A stretch of DNA of 64,000 nucleotides from Hermatobates lingyangjiaoensis (GCA_026182355.1 JAPFBL010001928.1:7255501-7319500), one strand, 5' to 3'; positions 22,300 to 35,610 are shown, counted from the stretch's first letter. The notes: generated by a model from the sequence alone, not told the origin. Numbers and translations: made by a program.

Positions 22300-22703
22300 G
22301 CACCGAAAAGAAGGTCAGTGGAAGTGGAACGACTGGAGAACTGAGCACGATCGGCTTTGAGATCGAGGAATGCGACATCATGCTACCCTCTCTCTATCGG
22401 CTACAAGGCGAAGAACGAACCTCCTCATGGGTCCTACTATCCGAACTACTTCCACTAACCAATCACAAAAACAAAGACTCTCTGCTGCGCAGTCTAGGTG
22501 CTTCACCTCGCATTGATTCCCGTCTTCTGCGTCCTTCCGAGTTCTATTCGAAGGCCCGCTGTAGAACTCTTATGATCGGCGATGCTGAGCGCAAACCCCG
22601 CAAGCTGCCTGGTGCTACAAAAGCCACTCGCGTCGTGCTTATCCGCTACACAGAGGCAGTCAAGTCCCTTCTCAATGTCGAAACCACCATCATCCCGAGC
22701 TGA
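22300..22703 (+). CDS. BCOR: BCOR-like corepressor, last exon: PUFD domain and stop
   Basis: The exon (404 nt with the TGA at 22701-22703) starts after TTTGTCCAG and completes a Gly codon. After a linker (SGSGTTGELSTIGFEIEECD) it encodes about 110 residues like the BCOR PUFD: SSWVLLSELLPL for the first helix, LRPSEFYSKA in the middle and RYTEAVKSLLNVETTI near the end. In the family, PUFD binds the ubiquitin-like RAWUL domain of PCGF1 and so anchors BCOR in the PRC1.1 complex that ubiquitinates histone H2A. The length is normal and the frame intact. Local GC content is clearly higher than in the flanking introns. Confidence 0.85.
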
Positions 22704-23000
22704 CACTAACATACCCGCCTGTACTATTTCCTAATCATCTTCACCACGCGTGATAATAACTGACTGACCTATTTATTTCGTTTTTCTTTTCAATTAAGTT
22801 ATATATCTAACTCACATTTTTGTTTACTCCCTTGTTTAGGTTAAGATCCCATAAATATTTTTTATCTTTTTTATTTGTTGTTTTCATCAGTAAATATATG
22901 GCATTACATAGTAATTGTCACTTGTTTTAATTGAAAATAATATTTTTTTTGAAAATGCAGTTGTTGCTTTTTGAATAAAGACGCTGGTGAAAAGACTTTA
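22704..23000 (+). other. BCOR 3' untranslated region with poly(A) signal
   Basis: AATAAA lies at 22974-22979, 270 bp after the stop, followed by the GT-rich GACGCTGGTG. This is the nearest plausible polyadenylation site. Longer alternative ends cannot be excluded in the AT-rich sequence downstream. Confidence 0.55.
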
Positions 23001-26000
23001 AAACCACCATAACTAATGACTTATTAGTCTTCCGTTCCTTCTTAATTAATAATTAATTAATTAATAACATTTGTTTATAACTTAAATTAAATACCTTTAA
23101 AGTAGTGATGTTTATTTTCAAATGGGCTGTGGAACATGTTAAAACACCAGTGTCTCTAATTTATAAAGGAATAACTGTATTAAGTATGAAACGTACTAGT
23201 GTGTAATTTGAAGCTTCTTGTTTGACTTAAGTTCTTCCAATGAACGCTAGTAACTTTAATGGAATAATGTAATATATATATATATATAAAAAACGTGTAA
23301 ATTACATATTACTTATAGGTGTTTTAGTTGAGGATGGTGGGCGGGCGCATATAACGGTGAAGCGCTGCGATCGATAGCTGAATGTGATTCTAGATTCTAG
23401 ATGTTAATCCAAGCGATATGTAGTAAATGATGTCGGGTGTGTTGCATTATAGACTGAATTCAACAAATCACAACTCTTTTCAACGTTCCTTCGAATTAAA
23501 ACTATTTACACAATATGCTTTGAGAAAAAAAAAGCAAAAACTCTGAAACAAAATTGCAATCAATCATGAAAAACGTGCAATCGAGTTATTTTGTTTTAGT
23601 TTTAATAACTTAAATATAAAATAAGTTTGATAAACTCATAGTAGAATTAAAATTAAAAACATATATTATATATATTTATGTACAAGAAAGATGTGTGAAG
23701 AGAGTTTTATAAGACAGTTGTTTTTGTTGTATAATTTGAGGAAGTGCTGTCATCGGAATATAGAAGCAGTATGTTCAAACTTTATTGAAAAATCTGTCCA
23801 AAGAACATTTAATTTTTATGAGATGTGCAGAACTCAAATATTTAACATAAATGCAAAATTAATAAAGTTGTCAAATTGTATTACATTCCATTTAAATTCT
23901 ACAGTTTGCCAAATATAGTATCGTACTCAATGGCTTCAATCAATCTTAAAAGTATCTTATTTGTTTTCCTTGCTTTACATGCTTGGAAACATTGTCAAAT
24001 ATAAACTGAATGCTCAACATCTGTAAATATTAATGTTTATGTTTTATTTTATAATAAATTAATTGTATATATTTCGTATTAAAGATAAACTTAATTTTAT
24101 AGGAATAAAGTAGAGACATACTAGTTCTTTCAAAGCAAGAAGTTCCTGTCAAATTTTAATATACAATGATGAAAACCAATTGTTTAAGAATATTAGTTTT
24201 CCGTTTAATTTGTGTAGTTCATTTACATTATGCGGTAATAGTATCTTGTAAGGTACCTAACCAAAGATTGATTGTTGGGTTTGTATGGAACTTCTGGATT
24301 AAATAGCGTATATCCAGGATGTTCGAGTTTTCGCAACCAGTTGCGATCTATGCCCATCTTTAAGGCCAAACTATTTCAACTGTTTGGTTTGTCGGCCAGT
24401 CTATAAGTGTTGCTAATCATTTAGTAATGTATTCCTCATTTGATTAGGCATTGATTAAATGGTTGGCAACACTGATTTTAGATAGATAACTAAATTTAGT
24501 TCAGTCTTTCAGATGGGCGTATTCTTAAACAGTTTGATTAATCAATACAATGTCTAGGTGTTTAGATTTATTGTAGTGTGTCCTATAACTTCTGTGCTAC
24601 TAACAACCTTATATTGAATAAAAATTTGGATTCAAATATTGATGTGATAATATTTTTTGGTGCTAATTGTTGAATTTTATTATCAAATCATATCGATATT
24701 GTCTATGCCGTTTTTCTCTGGTATGAAATTAAATATTAACATTCTAAGTAACATGTTTTGTAACTTTTTTAGTCATATTCATTGTGTTCACGTAAAATTG
24801 TACAACATTAACTTATAATTATATTTATAAAAAAAAAGGAGGGCAACAATTGGTCGAAGCTATCTTTTTTTACATAACAGGGACAAAATATTCAAAAATA
24901 ATGTTGAAAAAACCAAAAAGGAAGAGATTTCACTGCAAAAAAAATTTAGCGAATAGGAATGTTTCAAAAATATGCGACTGTACAGGCGATGAACTATTAC
25001 CATTGTAAGGAGAAAAAATAATACAGTTGTGATGCGAGGCCTTTGTAGGTGGCTTGTTGTGAAAGAAGTTAGTTCTTTGGGATTGTATGGAATTCTGGAT
25101 TAAATAGCGTATATACACAGGATGTTCGTGGTTTCGCTACCAGCTGCGATCATTGTTCATTTTAAGGCCAAACTATTTCAACTGTCGTGTCAATTTTGTG
25201 TTTGATACTGTCGTTATTTCTTTGATAGATACACACTTGAGCGATGAAAAAGCCGTTGAGGTAGGGCAAAGAATGTTGAAATAGCGAATGTAGTTGTTCC
25301 TTCATTTTTGGCCAGCAACCCTTGAAATCATGAGCAAGGCACATTACCGGAGTTGTAACGATACTGGTGTAACCCATCCCAGAGCTTTGTGACCCATCCC
25401 AGTGTAACTTTGTGATCTAACGAGAAAATCGAAGTAGCAACATGGCCGTGGGAGTTGGCAGAAATAAACTCGCAGTTTCTATGCTTTAGTAAAACATTTT
25501 CAATATCTAGTTTTCTTCTGACAACGTTTTAAAAGAGAATTGTGATATTATTTGTGTATTATTCTATTATCTATGAATCACGAGTTAGTTTTTGAACTGT
25601 AATATTTACAAGCGAGTGTTGGAAACTGTTCAAATGGACAGAAGAAATAATTCACACGGAAGTAATAATAAAAACTCATCATGCTCCTTGCCAGTCCCCT
25701 GGTACTTGTTCTCTCTGTACTAGTGTTCGGGGAGTAGTTTTCTGGCATTACCTACAAAGAGGTTCGCGTCTTCCCCTGATAACGATATATGTTAAAGACT
25801 AAAAACTATTTAGTCTTTATTCTCCGTGTTTCAAACAATCATTCAAATCACCCCAGTATTAAAAGAAAAAATAACTTTCTGACCTTTGAAAGTTGCCTGT
25901 GTTAAAGAATTTTCTTTACAAAACACCTTTTTTTAATAACATTTTTTCAGAACTTTTTCCAACATTATTGTAATATTATATATAAATGATTGTTTACGGC

Positions 26001-28380
26001 TTATGTAAATTAAATACATAAGAAACCACGCGTTATAAATTAATGAGAAAATTTTTCTGTCTATTTATTCTTTGAACGTTTTCATCAATGAACTTAATAC
26101 ATAATCTGTTTCATTTCTGTAATTAATGAATTATATTATGTATAAACATTTCATATAATAATTGTATAAATAATAATAATTTATTAAATAATAATAATAA
26201 TAATTTATAATTGTAAATTTTTTTGAAAACTTGTAAGTGTAGTGTAAACATATATTATTCAAAATCATTTTCGGAGGTATGATACACGAAAAGTAATCAT
26301 ACAGTAAAAGTACTGTAGACGGCAAAGACAGTTCTGTGCATCAGTTATGTAACAATTTTTTTTGTTTCATATCTTACTTCGTTTCTATATCTGTTGTAAA
26401 TCGATGATTTTTATGGTTATATTAAATTAAAATACATCATCTATTGATCTATTGTTATATAATATTTTACTGCTTTTTATGCGATAATAGGTAAATTATT
26501 GATGAATGTATTGGCGTCTACGAACAGACAAATTATATTAATATTTAGAAAACTTGTTTTATATCATTAATGTTTTTGAGAACTTGTTATTATACCAAAT
26601 GCTACATGTGGTGTTCGATCGCGGTTCATCTTCATCGCGGCAAGTCTTTGGGTATTGCCATAAACTGGTTGACAACTATAACGAGTATTAGAGGCAAAAC
26701 TTTCTCAACCATTTAACATAAATATTTACCTCTACCGCTATTAACAAAGACCATTTTTCCTTTATTCATTGACTTCTCTATCATTTGAATGACCAATGTT
26801 TTACATATTCAAGTTATAGGACACTAAATTTGTCTCTTCTTTCCACAACAAAGGTTGAATTTAATTAATTCAATCTATTTTAAAGTTATTCAATTATTTT
26901 TTATTATTTTGCAGAATTTTGCTCTAATGAAGGCGATTTTTGATGAGTAGGTTTGAACTTATATGAACAAAGCTCTTGTAACGATGTAAAGATCTCGTGA
27001 AAAGTGATGATTTATTAAGGCTCTTAACGCAGATCTCATTATTACCTTTTAATCAATTCTTGGTTTATTTTAAGTTTTTTTTTTCTTAAATATGATTTTA
27101 AATTTGAATTTTAAGATAGAATATCGTACGAAATGAAATAAAATTATTATTGAAGGAGTCTACGTTTTAGGAGTGATGACAGGTAGGAAGTGCCAAACTC
27201 TATCTTACCTAACCGCAATGTTCCCACAGAGCGGTGTCGGGGTCGAAGACCCTTTGTTAGCAACCACTGGCACAGAGTATATGAAAAACAGCCATCTCAC
27301 CTCTGTGTGCATTTTTTTTAACAATTTATAGTAATTCAACTATTCTGGAATCTTACTTTTTGCATTGTGCATTCACATAATATATATATTTGACGTTCTT
27401 AATATAGTTTTTTAACTACCTAAAACATTATCAATTTATAAACCATCTGTCATTATGAATATAGACATTACTTAACACTGATTTCTGCACATCTTTCAGT
27501 CGGACTTGTAAAAAATATTGTCTTTCTTTAATCCTTCGCAAAAGAGAAATCCTGTATTTCGTCAAAACATGACCAGTGCTTCAAAATAGTTGAGAAACTA
27601 ACCTTTCTCTGCTTAAAACAAATTAGACTATTCAAACTGTATGAAACACAACAATTGTGTATAATTTGTAATTATTTGTAAATAGTTATAAAAATTGTGT
27701 AACAAGTAAATACATTTTTAGTGGATTATTTTAATGTAGTTAGTATATTACAGTGTACATGTGATATATTACATTTGTTTTTATAAAAAGAAACTTAACT
27801 ATTAAAATTTAAGACAGATGTAAATATGTTTTAAATATTGTTGTATAGATATTTTTCTCAAATTTAATAACTGTGATGGATTTTCGATCAGATTTGCTGT
27901 AGATAATTGCTGTATGTGTATAGTTGTTGAAATGTGCAATTTATATTGTTTATAATAAAAATTATGATATATTAATATGTGAATAAATTGTTTAGTGAAT
28001 TATATGTGTGTATATATTTGTGAAAAATTGTTTTAGTTATAAATCCAAAGAGAAATTGACTTGGTAATTTAATTTGATCGATGGATGGACATGAATTTGA
28101 TGCTGAAGTCATTGTACAAACAGAGTGGAATCCCTAATACTTATAGATAACCGATTTTTTTTTTTCTAATAATTCTGAAAATATATACAACTTAAAAGCG
28201 TTGTATTCTGCCTTTTTATGAATGGTACATGTTTCCTAAGATAGTTGTAGTTGTTATATATATCTTTGATATTTTTATGTTTAAATTTTCCTGTTTCCTT
28301 ACTGCAAAAGAATTTTGTTTTCTTGGAAGTATGTACACACATATAAATAAATTTATTCTAAAAAAGAAGACCTTTTTTTC
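23001..28380. other. Downstream intergenic sequence, nearly featureless
   Basis: No coding exon is supported over 5.4 kb. Visible items are two direct repeats of about 105 bp (24281-24385 and 25084-25183), a (TAA)-rich stretch at 26160-26210, and a GC-richer patch at 27170-27300 that I cannot assign. Open frames here have no coding character. Confidence 0.5.
24281..25183. repeat. Pair of ~105-bp direct repeats
   Basis: 24281-24385 and 25084-25183 share ATTAAATAGCGTATAT, AGGATGTTCG and AAGGCCAAACTATTTCAACT in the same order and orientation, with small indels. They are about 800 bp apart. They are probably two copies of one dispersed repeat; the class is unknown. Confidence 0.6.
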
Positions 28381-28383
28381 ATT

Positions 28384-31300
28384 TTAAAATATCATAGAAA
28401 AACATAAGTCCTCTTTCTTGAGGAAAGGAATCCATTCCTTACATTTCAATATCATGGAAACGTACTACATTCACAATGATAATGTAATTGTAACTGATAT
28501 TAAGTTTTGCTCAAGAGTGCAATATATAGATTTATTAAAGCATTTTATGAGACAAATCCATCATGCCATGGAAAACAAACGTAATTTATTTATGTTTATT
28601 GCCGGTGATTTTTTTACATGTAACAATATTATTCTTCTTACATATCGAATAAGTCAATAAACTATTTAAGTTGTTCTTTATAAATAACAATTTTATTCAG
28701 TGGATTCGCTCAAAAAATTTCTATTCAATGTAAACATTGTAAAAAAAAAATCAAAAATTCGACAAGTATAGCAGGTACTCTCTTAGTCTAGGATAAACAA
28801 ACACTTTTTATAGCCTTTTGCTCTTTCCCGTAATTGAAACTTCATGAATTTTTTTTATGAATTGCTAATTTTTTTTTCTTAAATCAATTACAATATATTA
28901 TGTGTTTCATTTAACATCATTATATTTACACAAATCACCCATTTTACTGCATGGAAAATAATGGATATTTTCTTTTGAACCAGCATATTTAATATATTCT
29001 GTGATTTCAAATAATAAATATTAAAATTTCTGAATAAAGATCAAAAAAGCTTTATAAAAAATAGAATGGGTAATAACTGTTGTTTTCAACCAATATTTCA
29101 TAAAATTTGTATTGTTAATACTAAAAACCTTAAAAAAGTGAAACACAGAAGAAAGTGCTTAGAGGTGTTTCGAGGTAACATTATAAATCATTGAGTAAAA
29201 TGGGTGATATCTGTAAATATAACGATGCTAAATGAAATATATAATATATTGCACTTCATTTAAGAAAAAAAAATGGATATTTTCTTTTGAACTAGGATGC
29301 TTGCTATATGTTGTGATTTAAAATATAAAGTATAAAAATTTCTGTAAATAAAGAAAAAAGGATTTAAAAAATTAGTATTAGTTGCAACTGTTGTTTTAAA
29401 CCAATATTTCATAAAATTATTCTAGTTACTACAAAAAACTTGAATTAGTGCAAAAAGGAAAAAGGTGGATAGAGGTGCTTAGAAGTTATTATATAAATCA
29501 TTTAGTACAATGGGTGATTTCGATAATAATAACAACGATGCTAAATAAAACATATAATATAATGTACATGATTTAAGAAATAAAATGGATATTTCCTTTT
29601 GAACTAGCATTTTTGACATATACTGTGATTTAAAATAATAAATATTAAAATTTATGTATAAAAAAACATGAAAAAAACTAGTATCAGTTATAACTGTTGC
29701 ATTCAACTAATATTTCATAAAATTCCTTTTTATTATACAAAAAACCATCAAAATAGTGGAAAAAGGAAAAAGGTGGTTAGAGGTGAATGAATACAGGTAA
29801 CTATATAAATCATTAAATAAAATGGGTGATTTCTCTAAATATAACGATGCTAAAGGAAACATATAATATAATGTACTTGAATTAAGAAAAAAAAAATTAT
29901 TTTCTCTTTAGAAATAGCATGTTTGATATATTTTGTGATTTAAACGAATAAATGTTAAAATTTCTCTATAAAAAGCACAAAAACATTAAAAGAAAGTAGA
30001 ATAGTTATAAGTTGCTTTCTATCAATATTTCATAAAATTCTTATTATTTATACAATTAACCTTCAAAATAGCGGAAAAAGGAAAAGGTGGTCAGAGGTGG
30101 ATAGAGGTAGCTATATAAATAATTTAGTAAAATGGGTCATTTCTGTAAATATAACGATGCTCAAGGAAACATATAATATAATGTACTTGAATTAAGAAAA
30201 AAAAATGGATATCTTCTTTAGAACTAGCATGTTTGATATATTTAGTGATTTAAAAATATAAATATTAAAATTTTTCTATAAAAAGCACAAAAAAATTTTA
30301 AAAAGTAGAATCAGTTATAACAGTTCATTTCTACCAATATTTCAAAAATTCTTATTATTTATACAAAAAACCTTGAAAATAGTGGAAAAAGGTGGTCAGA
30401 GGTGGTTAGAACTGGATAGAGGTAACTATATTAATAATTTAATAAAATGGGTGATTTCTGTAAATATAACGATGCAATAAGAAACATACAATATAATGTA
30501 CTTGAATTAAGGAAAAAAAAATTATATTTTTTTAGAACTAGTATGATTGAAAAATTTTGTGATTTAAAAAAAAATTTTTAAATTTCTCTATAAAAAGCAC
30601 AGAAACCTTTTAAAAAAGTAAAATCAGTTATAACAGTTGTTCTCTACCAATAATTCATAATAATCTTATTATTTATACAAAAAATCTTGAAAATAGTGTA
30701 ACATGGAAAAAGGTGGTCAGGGATGGTTAGAGTTGGTGAAACATATAATATAATGTACTTGAATTGAGAATAAAGAATGGATATTTTCTCTAGAACTAGC
30801 ATGTTAAATAATTTTTTAGATTGAAAATAAGAAAATATTATAATTTCTGTATAAAAAGCACAAAAACATAAGAAAATAGTAGAATAGTTATAACAATTGT
30901 TTTCTACCAATATTTCATAAAATTCTTATTATTTAAACAAAAAAAATTCAAAATAGTGGAAGAAGGAAAATGGTGATCAGAGGTGGTTAGAGGTGGATAA
31001 ATGTAACTATATAAATCATTTAATAAAATGGGTGATTTCTGTAAATACAACAATGTAAAATGAAACATTTAATATACTGTACTTGAATTAAGAAAAATAA
31101 AGGGATATTTTCTTTAGAACTAGCATGTTTGATATATTAAGTGATATAAACTAATAAATATTAAAATTTCTGTATAAAAACACAAAAACATTTAAACAAA
31201 GTAAAATCAGTTATAACAGTTGTTTTCTACCAATATTTTATAAAAATCTTATTATTTATACACAAAACTTTGAAAATAGTGGAAAAAAGAAAAACGTGGT

Positions 31301-33240
31301 CAGAGGTGGATAGAGGTAACTATATTAATCATTTAATAAAATGGGTGATTTCTGTAAATAGAACGATGCTAAATTAAACATATAATATAATGTACTTGAA
31401 TTAAGAAAAAAATGGATATTTTCTTTTGAACTAACATGATTGAAATATTTTGTGATTTAAAAAAATAAATGATAAAATTTCTCTATAAGAAGCACAGAAA
31501 CCTTTTAAAAAAGTAAAATCAGTTATAACAGTTGTTCTCTACCAATATTTCATAAAAATTATATTATTTATACAAAAAACCTTGAAAATACTGGAAAAAA
31601 AAAGGTGATCAGAGGTGGATAGAGGTAACTATATTAATCATTTAATAAAATGGTGATTTCTGTAAATATAACGATGCTAAAGAAAACATATAATATAATG
31701 TACTTGAATTAAAAACAAATGGATATTTTCTTTAGAACTAGCATGTTTGATATATTTAGTGATTTAAAAAATATAATGTTAATATTTCTGTATAAAAAGT
31801 ACAAAAACACTAAAAAAAAAGTAGAATCAGTTATAACAATTGTTTTCTACCAATATTTCATAAAATTCTTATTATTTATACAAAAACCTTTGAAAATAGA
31901 GGAAAAAGGATAAAGGTGGTCAGAGGTGTGAAAGGTAGTTAGAGGTGGATAGAGGTAACTATATAAATCATTTAATAAAATGGGTGATTTCTGTAAATAT
32001 AACGATGCTAATTGAAACATATAATATAATGTACTTGAATTAAGAAAAAAAAATGGAAATTTTCTTTAGAACTAGCATGTTTGATATATTTAGTGATTTA
32101 AAAAATCAAATGTTAATATTTCTGTATAAAAAGCACAGAAACACTAAAAAAAAAGTAGAATCAGTTATAACAATTGTTTTCTACCAATATTTCATAAAAT
32201 TCTTATTATTTATGCAAAAACCCTTGAAAATAGAGGCAAAAGGATAAAGGTGGTCAGAGGTGTTTAGAGGTTAATTTTAATATTTATTATTTTAAATCAC
32301 AGAATATATATTTAATATGCTAGTTCAAAAGAAAATATCCATTATTTTCCATGCAGTAAAATGGGTGATTTGTGTAAATATAATGATGTTAAATGAATCA
32401 CATAATTTATTGGACTTGATTTAGGAAAAAAAAATTTTTTTTTTTAACTAGCATTTTTGCTATATTTTGTGATTTAAAATATAAAAATTTCTGTAAAAAA
32501 AGGAAAAAAGCTTTATAAAAAATAGTATTAGTTATAACTGTTGTTTTCAACCAATACTTCATACATTTTGTATTGTTTTTACAAAAAACCTTCAAAAAGT
32601 GCGAAAAGGAAAAAGGTGTTTAAGAGGTTACTTTATAAACTATGTAGTAAAATGGGTGATATATGTAAATATAACGATGCTAAATGAAACACATAATATA
32701 TTGTAATTGATTTAAGAAAAAAAAATTAGCAATTCATAAAAGAAATAAATATGACTATTAGACTAGAATTGTAAAAAAAAAATTGCATATTTCTCAACAA
32801 ACATAAGTCCTCTTTCTTGAGGAAAGAATCCATTCATTACATTTCAATATCATGGAAAGGTACATTCATAATAAAAAGGTACATTTATTGAAGCATTTTA
32901 TGAGACAAATCCATCATGCCATGGAAGACAATCGTAATTTATTTATGTTTATTGCCGGTGATTTTTTTACATGTAACAATATTATTCTTCATCAATCTCG
33001 AATAAGTCAATAAACTATTTAAATTGTTTCTTTATAAATAAAAATGTTATCTCAGTGGATTCGCTCAAAACATTTTTTAGTCAATGTAAACATTGTAAAA
33101 AAATATCAAAAATTCGACAAGTATAGCAGATGAAAAAAACTTCATGAATTTTTTTTCCGAATTGCTAATTTTTTTTCTTAAATCAATTGCAATATATTAT
33201 GTGTTTCATTTAGCATCGTTATATTTACATATATCACCCA
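28384..33240 (-). mobile_element. 1.6-kb element copy holding a tandem array
   Basis: The two flanks (28384-28870 and 32740-33180) are same-orientation copies of part of the 1.6-kb element, sharing TTCGACAAGTATAGCAG and GTGGATTCGCTC with 39820-39895. Between them lies a roughly 310-bp tandem array. It seems that an internal part of the element expanded into a satellite, or that two element copies border the array. No coding sequence is present. Confidence 0.6.
28870..32750. repeat. Tandem array, unit about 310 bp, about 12 units
   Basis: The phrase AAATGGGTGATTTCTGTAAA, or close variants, recurs near 29197, 29508, 29820, 30130, 30443, 31026, 31340, 31649, 31979, 32359 and 32653. Each unit also carries GAACTAGCATGTTTGATATA and a GTGGTCAGAGGTGG motif. 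One unit near 30720 is shortened. Short inverted segments occur at both edges (about 28893-29033 against 32278-32410). AT content is very high. Confidence 0.85.
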
Positions 33241-33274
33241 TTTTACTACATGGTTTAAAATTTGTAGGGTAAAC

Positions 33275-33535
33275 CTGTTGTTACTCATTGTAGGGTAAAA
33301 AGCTAATGAAATGGTCTCCACAAAATTTAACCATATAAACAACACGTTTCGAACACGTAGTGTTCCTCTTCAGGTATTAACAAAAAAAGAGATAACTCTC
33401 TGATGAAATTGTATTTTTTAGTTACACATTCTTGAAGAAGAATACTACGTGTTCGAAACGCGTTGTTTATACGATTAAATTTTTATATGTAGAGACCATT
33501 TCATTAGCTTTTTACCCTACAATCTATAACTATAA
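33275..33535. mobile_element. ACGCGU-family PLE hairpin
   Basis: Arms of about 100 nt (33275-33380 and 33430-33535) share GTAGGGTAAAAAGCTAATGA and its complement. The antisense core reads CTGAAGAGGAACAC, then CGTGTTCGAAACGTGTTG. The sense core has TTGAAGA, then GTTCGAAACGCGTTG. Stem II is a 6-bp GAACAC with GTGTTC in the antisense copy. Confidence 0.65.
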
Positions 33536-34170
33536 TGAGTTTTTTTAACACATCTTTGAGACTTCAGCAGGTCATAATACTGAGTTTATTTTACATTAGT
33601 GACTTCAGTATTTAACTTCTACTTTAGTAAAATGTTTTACTCAAGTTCATTGAAATCGGATATATAACAAATACTCGGTACCAAAAAATTCTTTCATAAG
33701 TTTTCCAGAAACAGTGTTAACGTGTTTTTTTTTCAATAATTTGGAGCAGCTGGTACTTGGAAGCTAAATGGTACTTTAGTATAAATATCAGATTTTCGTT
33801 AGCTTTTATAATCTATTTCTTGTATTTTACTGTCCTCAGAATACTACTCTTCAGACAGTACAATCCCCCCATGCAAACTCAAACTAATCCATGCATATAC
33901 TTTAAAAGACTTTCGTATAACATCTATGAAACCCCGACATAGCCTCTTCATCCCCCAAGGTGTTTTCCTTTAGACATCAAGTTATAAGGCTGATAGTCAA
34001 ACCCGTAGGGTGTTCATAATTTTGCTAATAAATATCATTCCTGGGTAAACATACAGCTCTTGTATGCGGCCATGCAAACATCTACAATGAGTAAATATCA
34101 CATAATAACTGATTGCACTACGTTAGAATCATTAAAGTTATTGAGTTTATGAAATTATCAAATTTTTTTG

Positions 34171-34375
34171 TTTTTTTTTACCGGGGCAGCGCGAACACAG
34201 TCCCGATTACCAAAAATTGTGCACCCGAGATACCCACATTTGAGGGCATTCTCAGGGGTCAACCCAGCCGAAGTGTAATGAAAGGATCTCACCCTTAAGT
34301 ATCAAATTAACTCATTAGTTAAGCCATCCGTAATTGTGTTGTATTTACTCATATAAATAACAACTTAATGGAAAA
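34171..34375. repeat. Dispersed repeat, copy 1 of 2
   Basis: It shares GGGGCAGCGCGAAC, GATTACCAAAAATTGTGCAC and a TTAACTCATTAGTTA end with 35425-35600, same orientation, over about 190 bp. Both end in a motif that is the complement of the ACGCGU-family PLE terminus (GAGTAAATACCACA), so they may be part of that PLE family's left end. Confidence 0.6.
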
Positions 34376-34441
34376 CAACCCCTTCTATCTTCTCCATGAA
34401 TATATATAATAAACCAGATAATTCACCCTTGATGTTTTTCA

Positions 34442-34482
34442 GGTCCTGATGATGAATATTGATCATTCGAAACATGTTGACT
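34442..34482 (+). ncRNA. Hammerhead-ribozyme-like core, ACAUGU family
   Basis: Stem I pairs GGTC (34442-34445) with GACT (34479-34482), one wobble. CTGATGA is at 34446-34452, followed by one extra T. Stem II is GAAT with ATTC. GAA at 34469-34471 leads into the six-base palindrome ACATGT (34472-34477) and T. This copy stands alone rather than in an obvious hairpin. Confidence 0.55.
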
Positions 34483-34559
34483 ATAGCAGATGTACTTTAT
34501 TGTGTAGACGAAATAACGAGAGTGTTGTGTAGAAAAATTGAGAAACTGGTTAAGAAACA

Positions 34560-35090
34560 GGTATCAGCTAAATTTGGCGTCATTTTCAATAATGTGTCAT
34601 ATAAATAAGAAAAGAAGCGTTTTGAACAGTATTGAAAGTGAAGACCTGTGAGTCAATGGAAAGAAATAAACAATGCTTTTTTTTTTAATATTAACTTCGC
34701 TGCTAAGGAGTGAGCAGTTTTTAAAGTGTTCTGTCCTGTCTGCAGAAAGTTGTTTTTTTTGACCTCTCGTTTTGATGTTGCTTGTTCTTCCCCCCCCCCC
34801 CCCCCCTTGCAAAGTGTTACAGACGGACGACACAGGGACTCGGAGGAAGCAGGAAGCCAGCCGGCTGTCGCCTGAGGCGGCGTCTTCTCTCAAGGTCTCC
34901 CTTCTCCCGGATCCACTCGGCTCAATTAAACAGTGGACTTTTTAAATTGTCGGAAGTTATCTGGAACACACGCTCCTCCTCCTCCTTCCGTACCAGTCTG
35001 ACCTCCTATTCTCAATATACCCAGAGTTATCTTTTAAAACTAGAAAAAAAAAAAGCTCTTCATCTTATCCATATAAACCAGTGTTTCCCA
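34560..35090. other. GC-richer stretch with poly(C) tract, unassigned
   Basis: A run of 18 C lies at 34789-34806. The following 34810-34930 is unusually GC-rich and CpG-containing (CGCCTGAGGCGGCG near 34869). Frames across it (for example 34782-35228) are Pro- and Arg-rich but resemble no family I know. It could be an untranslated exon of a neighbouring gene or part of a repeat. Confidence 0.35.
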
Positions 35091-35320
35091 AAGTGTTTAT
35101 CAAAGACCATTTCATTAGCTTTTTACCTTACAATGAGTAAATACCACATAATAACTGATTGCACTACGTTAGAATTAAAAATGGCTAGTCGCGTCAATGC
35201 AATCAATTCACCCTTAGTTAATGCCTGAGAAAGGACACTACATGTTTGAAACGCGTTGTTAATACGATTCAATTTTTATATGTGAAGACCATTTCATTAC
35301 CTTTTTACCCTACAAATGGA
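35090..35320. mobile_element. ACGCGU-family PLE fragment
   Basis: Contains CATTTCATTAGCTTTTTACC (35108) and the terminal motif GAGTAAATACCACAT (35133), then a decayed core with TTTGAAACGCGTTGTTAATA at about 35246-35265. Stem II lies between GGACAC and ATGTTT and is weak. Confidence 0.5.
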
Positions 35321-35424
35321 TAATTTGTAATATCCATTTACGCTCACAATACTGAGAAGGCTCTGTCGGATATCCTATTAATAGTTTTTTAGTTTATCAA
35401 ACTATCAATTTTTTTTTTTTTGTA

Positions 35425-35610
35425 TGGGGCAGCGCGAACTCAGTCCCGATTACCAAAAATTGTGCACCCGGGATAACCACATTTGGGGTATTCACAGTAG
35501 TCAACCTAGTCGAAGTTCAATGGATGTAAAGGTCTCGCTATTAATTATCAAATTAACTCATTAGTTATGCAATCCGTAATAGTGTGGTATTTACTCATAC
35601 CCGTCCATTT
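35425..35610. repeat. Dispersed repeat, copy 2 of 2
   Basis: Second copy of the repeat at 34171-34375, with GGGGCAGCGCGAAC and ATTGTGCACCCG. It ends in TGGTATTTACTCAT at 35592-35605. Confidence 0.6.

Noticed and set aside
22503..22712. Minus-strand open frame in the last BCOR exon
   Set aside because: It is a shadow of the PUFD-coding strand.
28418..32600. Repeated short open frames as genes
   Set aside because: They are read-through frames of the 310-bp AT-rich tandem unit.
28870..32750. CRISPR array
   Set aside because: The units are about 310 bp, continuous and eukaryotic in context, with no short repeat and unique spacer pattern.
34782..35228. Pro/Arg-rich open frame of 148 residues
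   Set aside because: It starts in a poly(C) run, matches no family I know, and runs into PLE repeat sequence.
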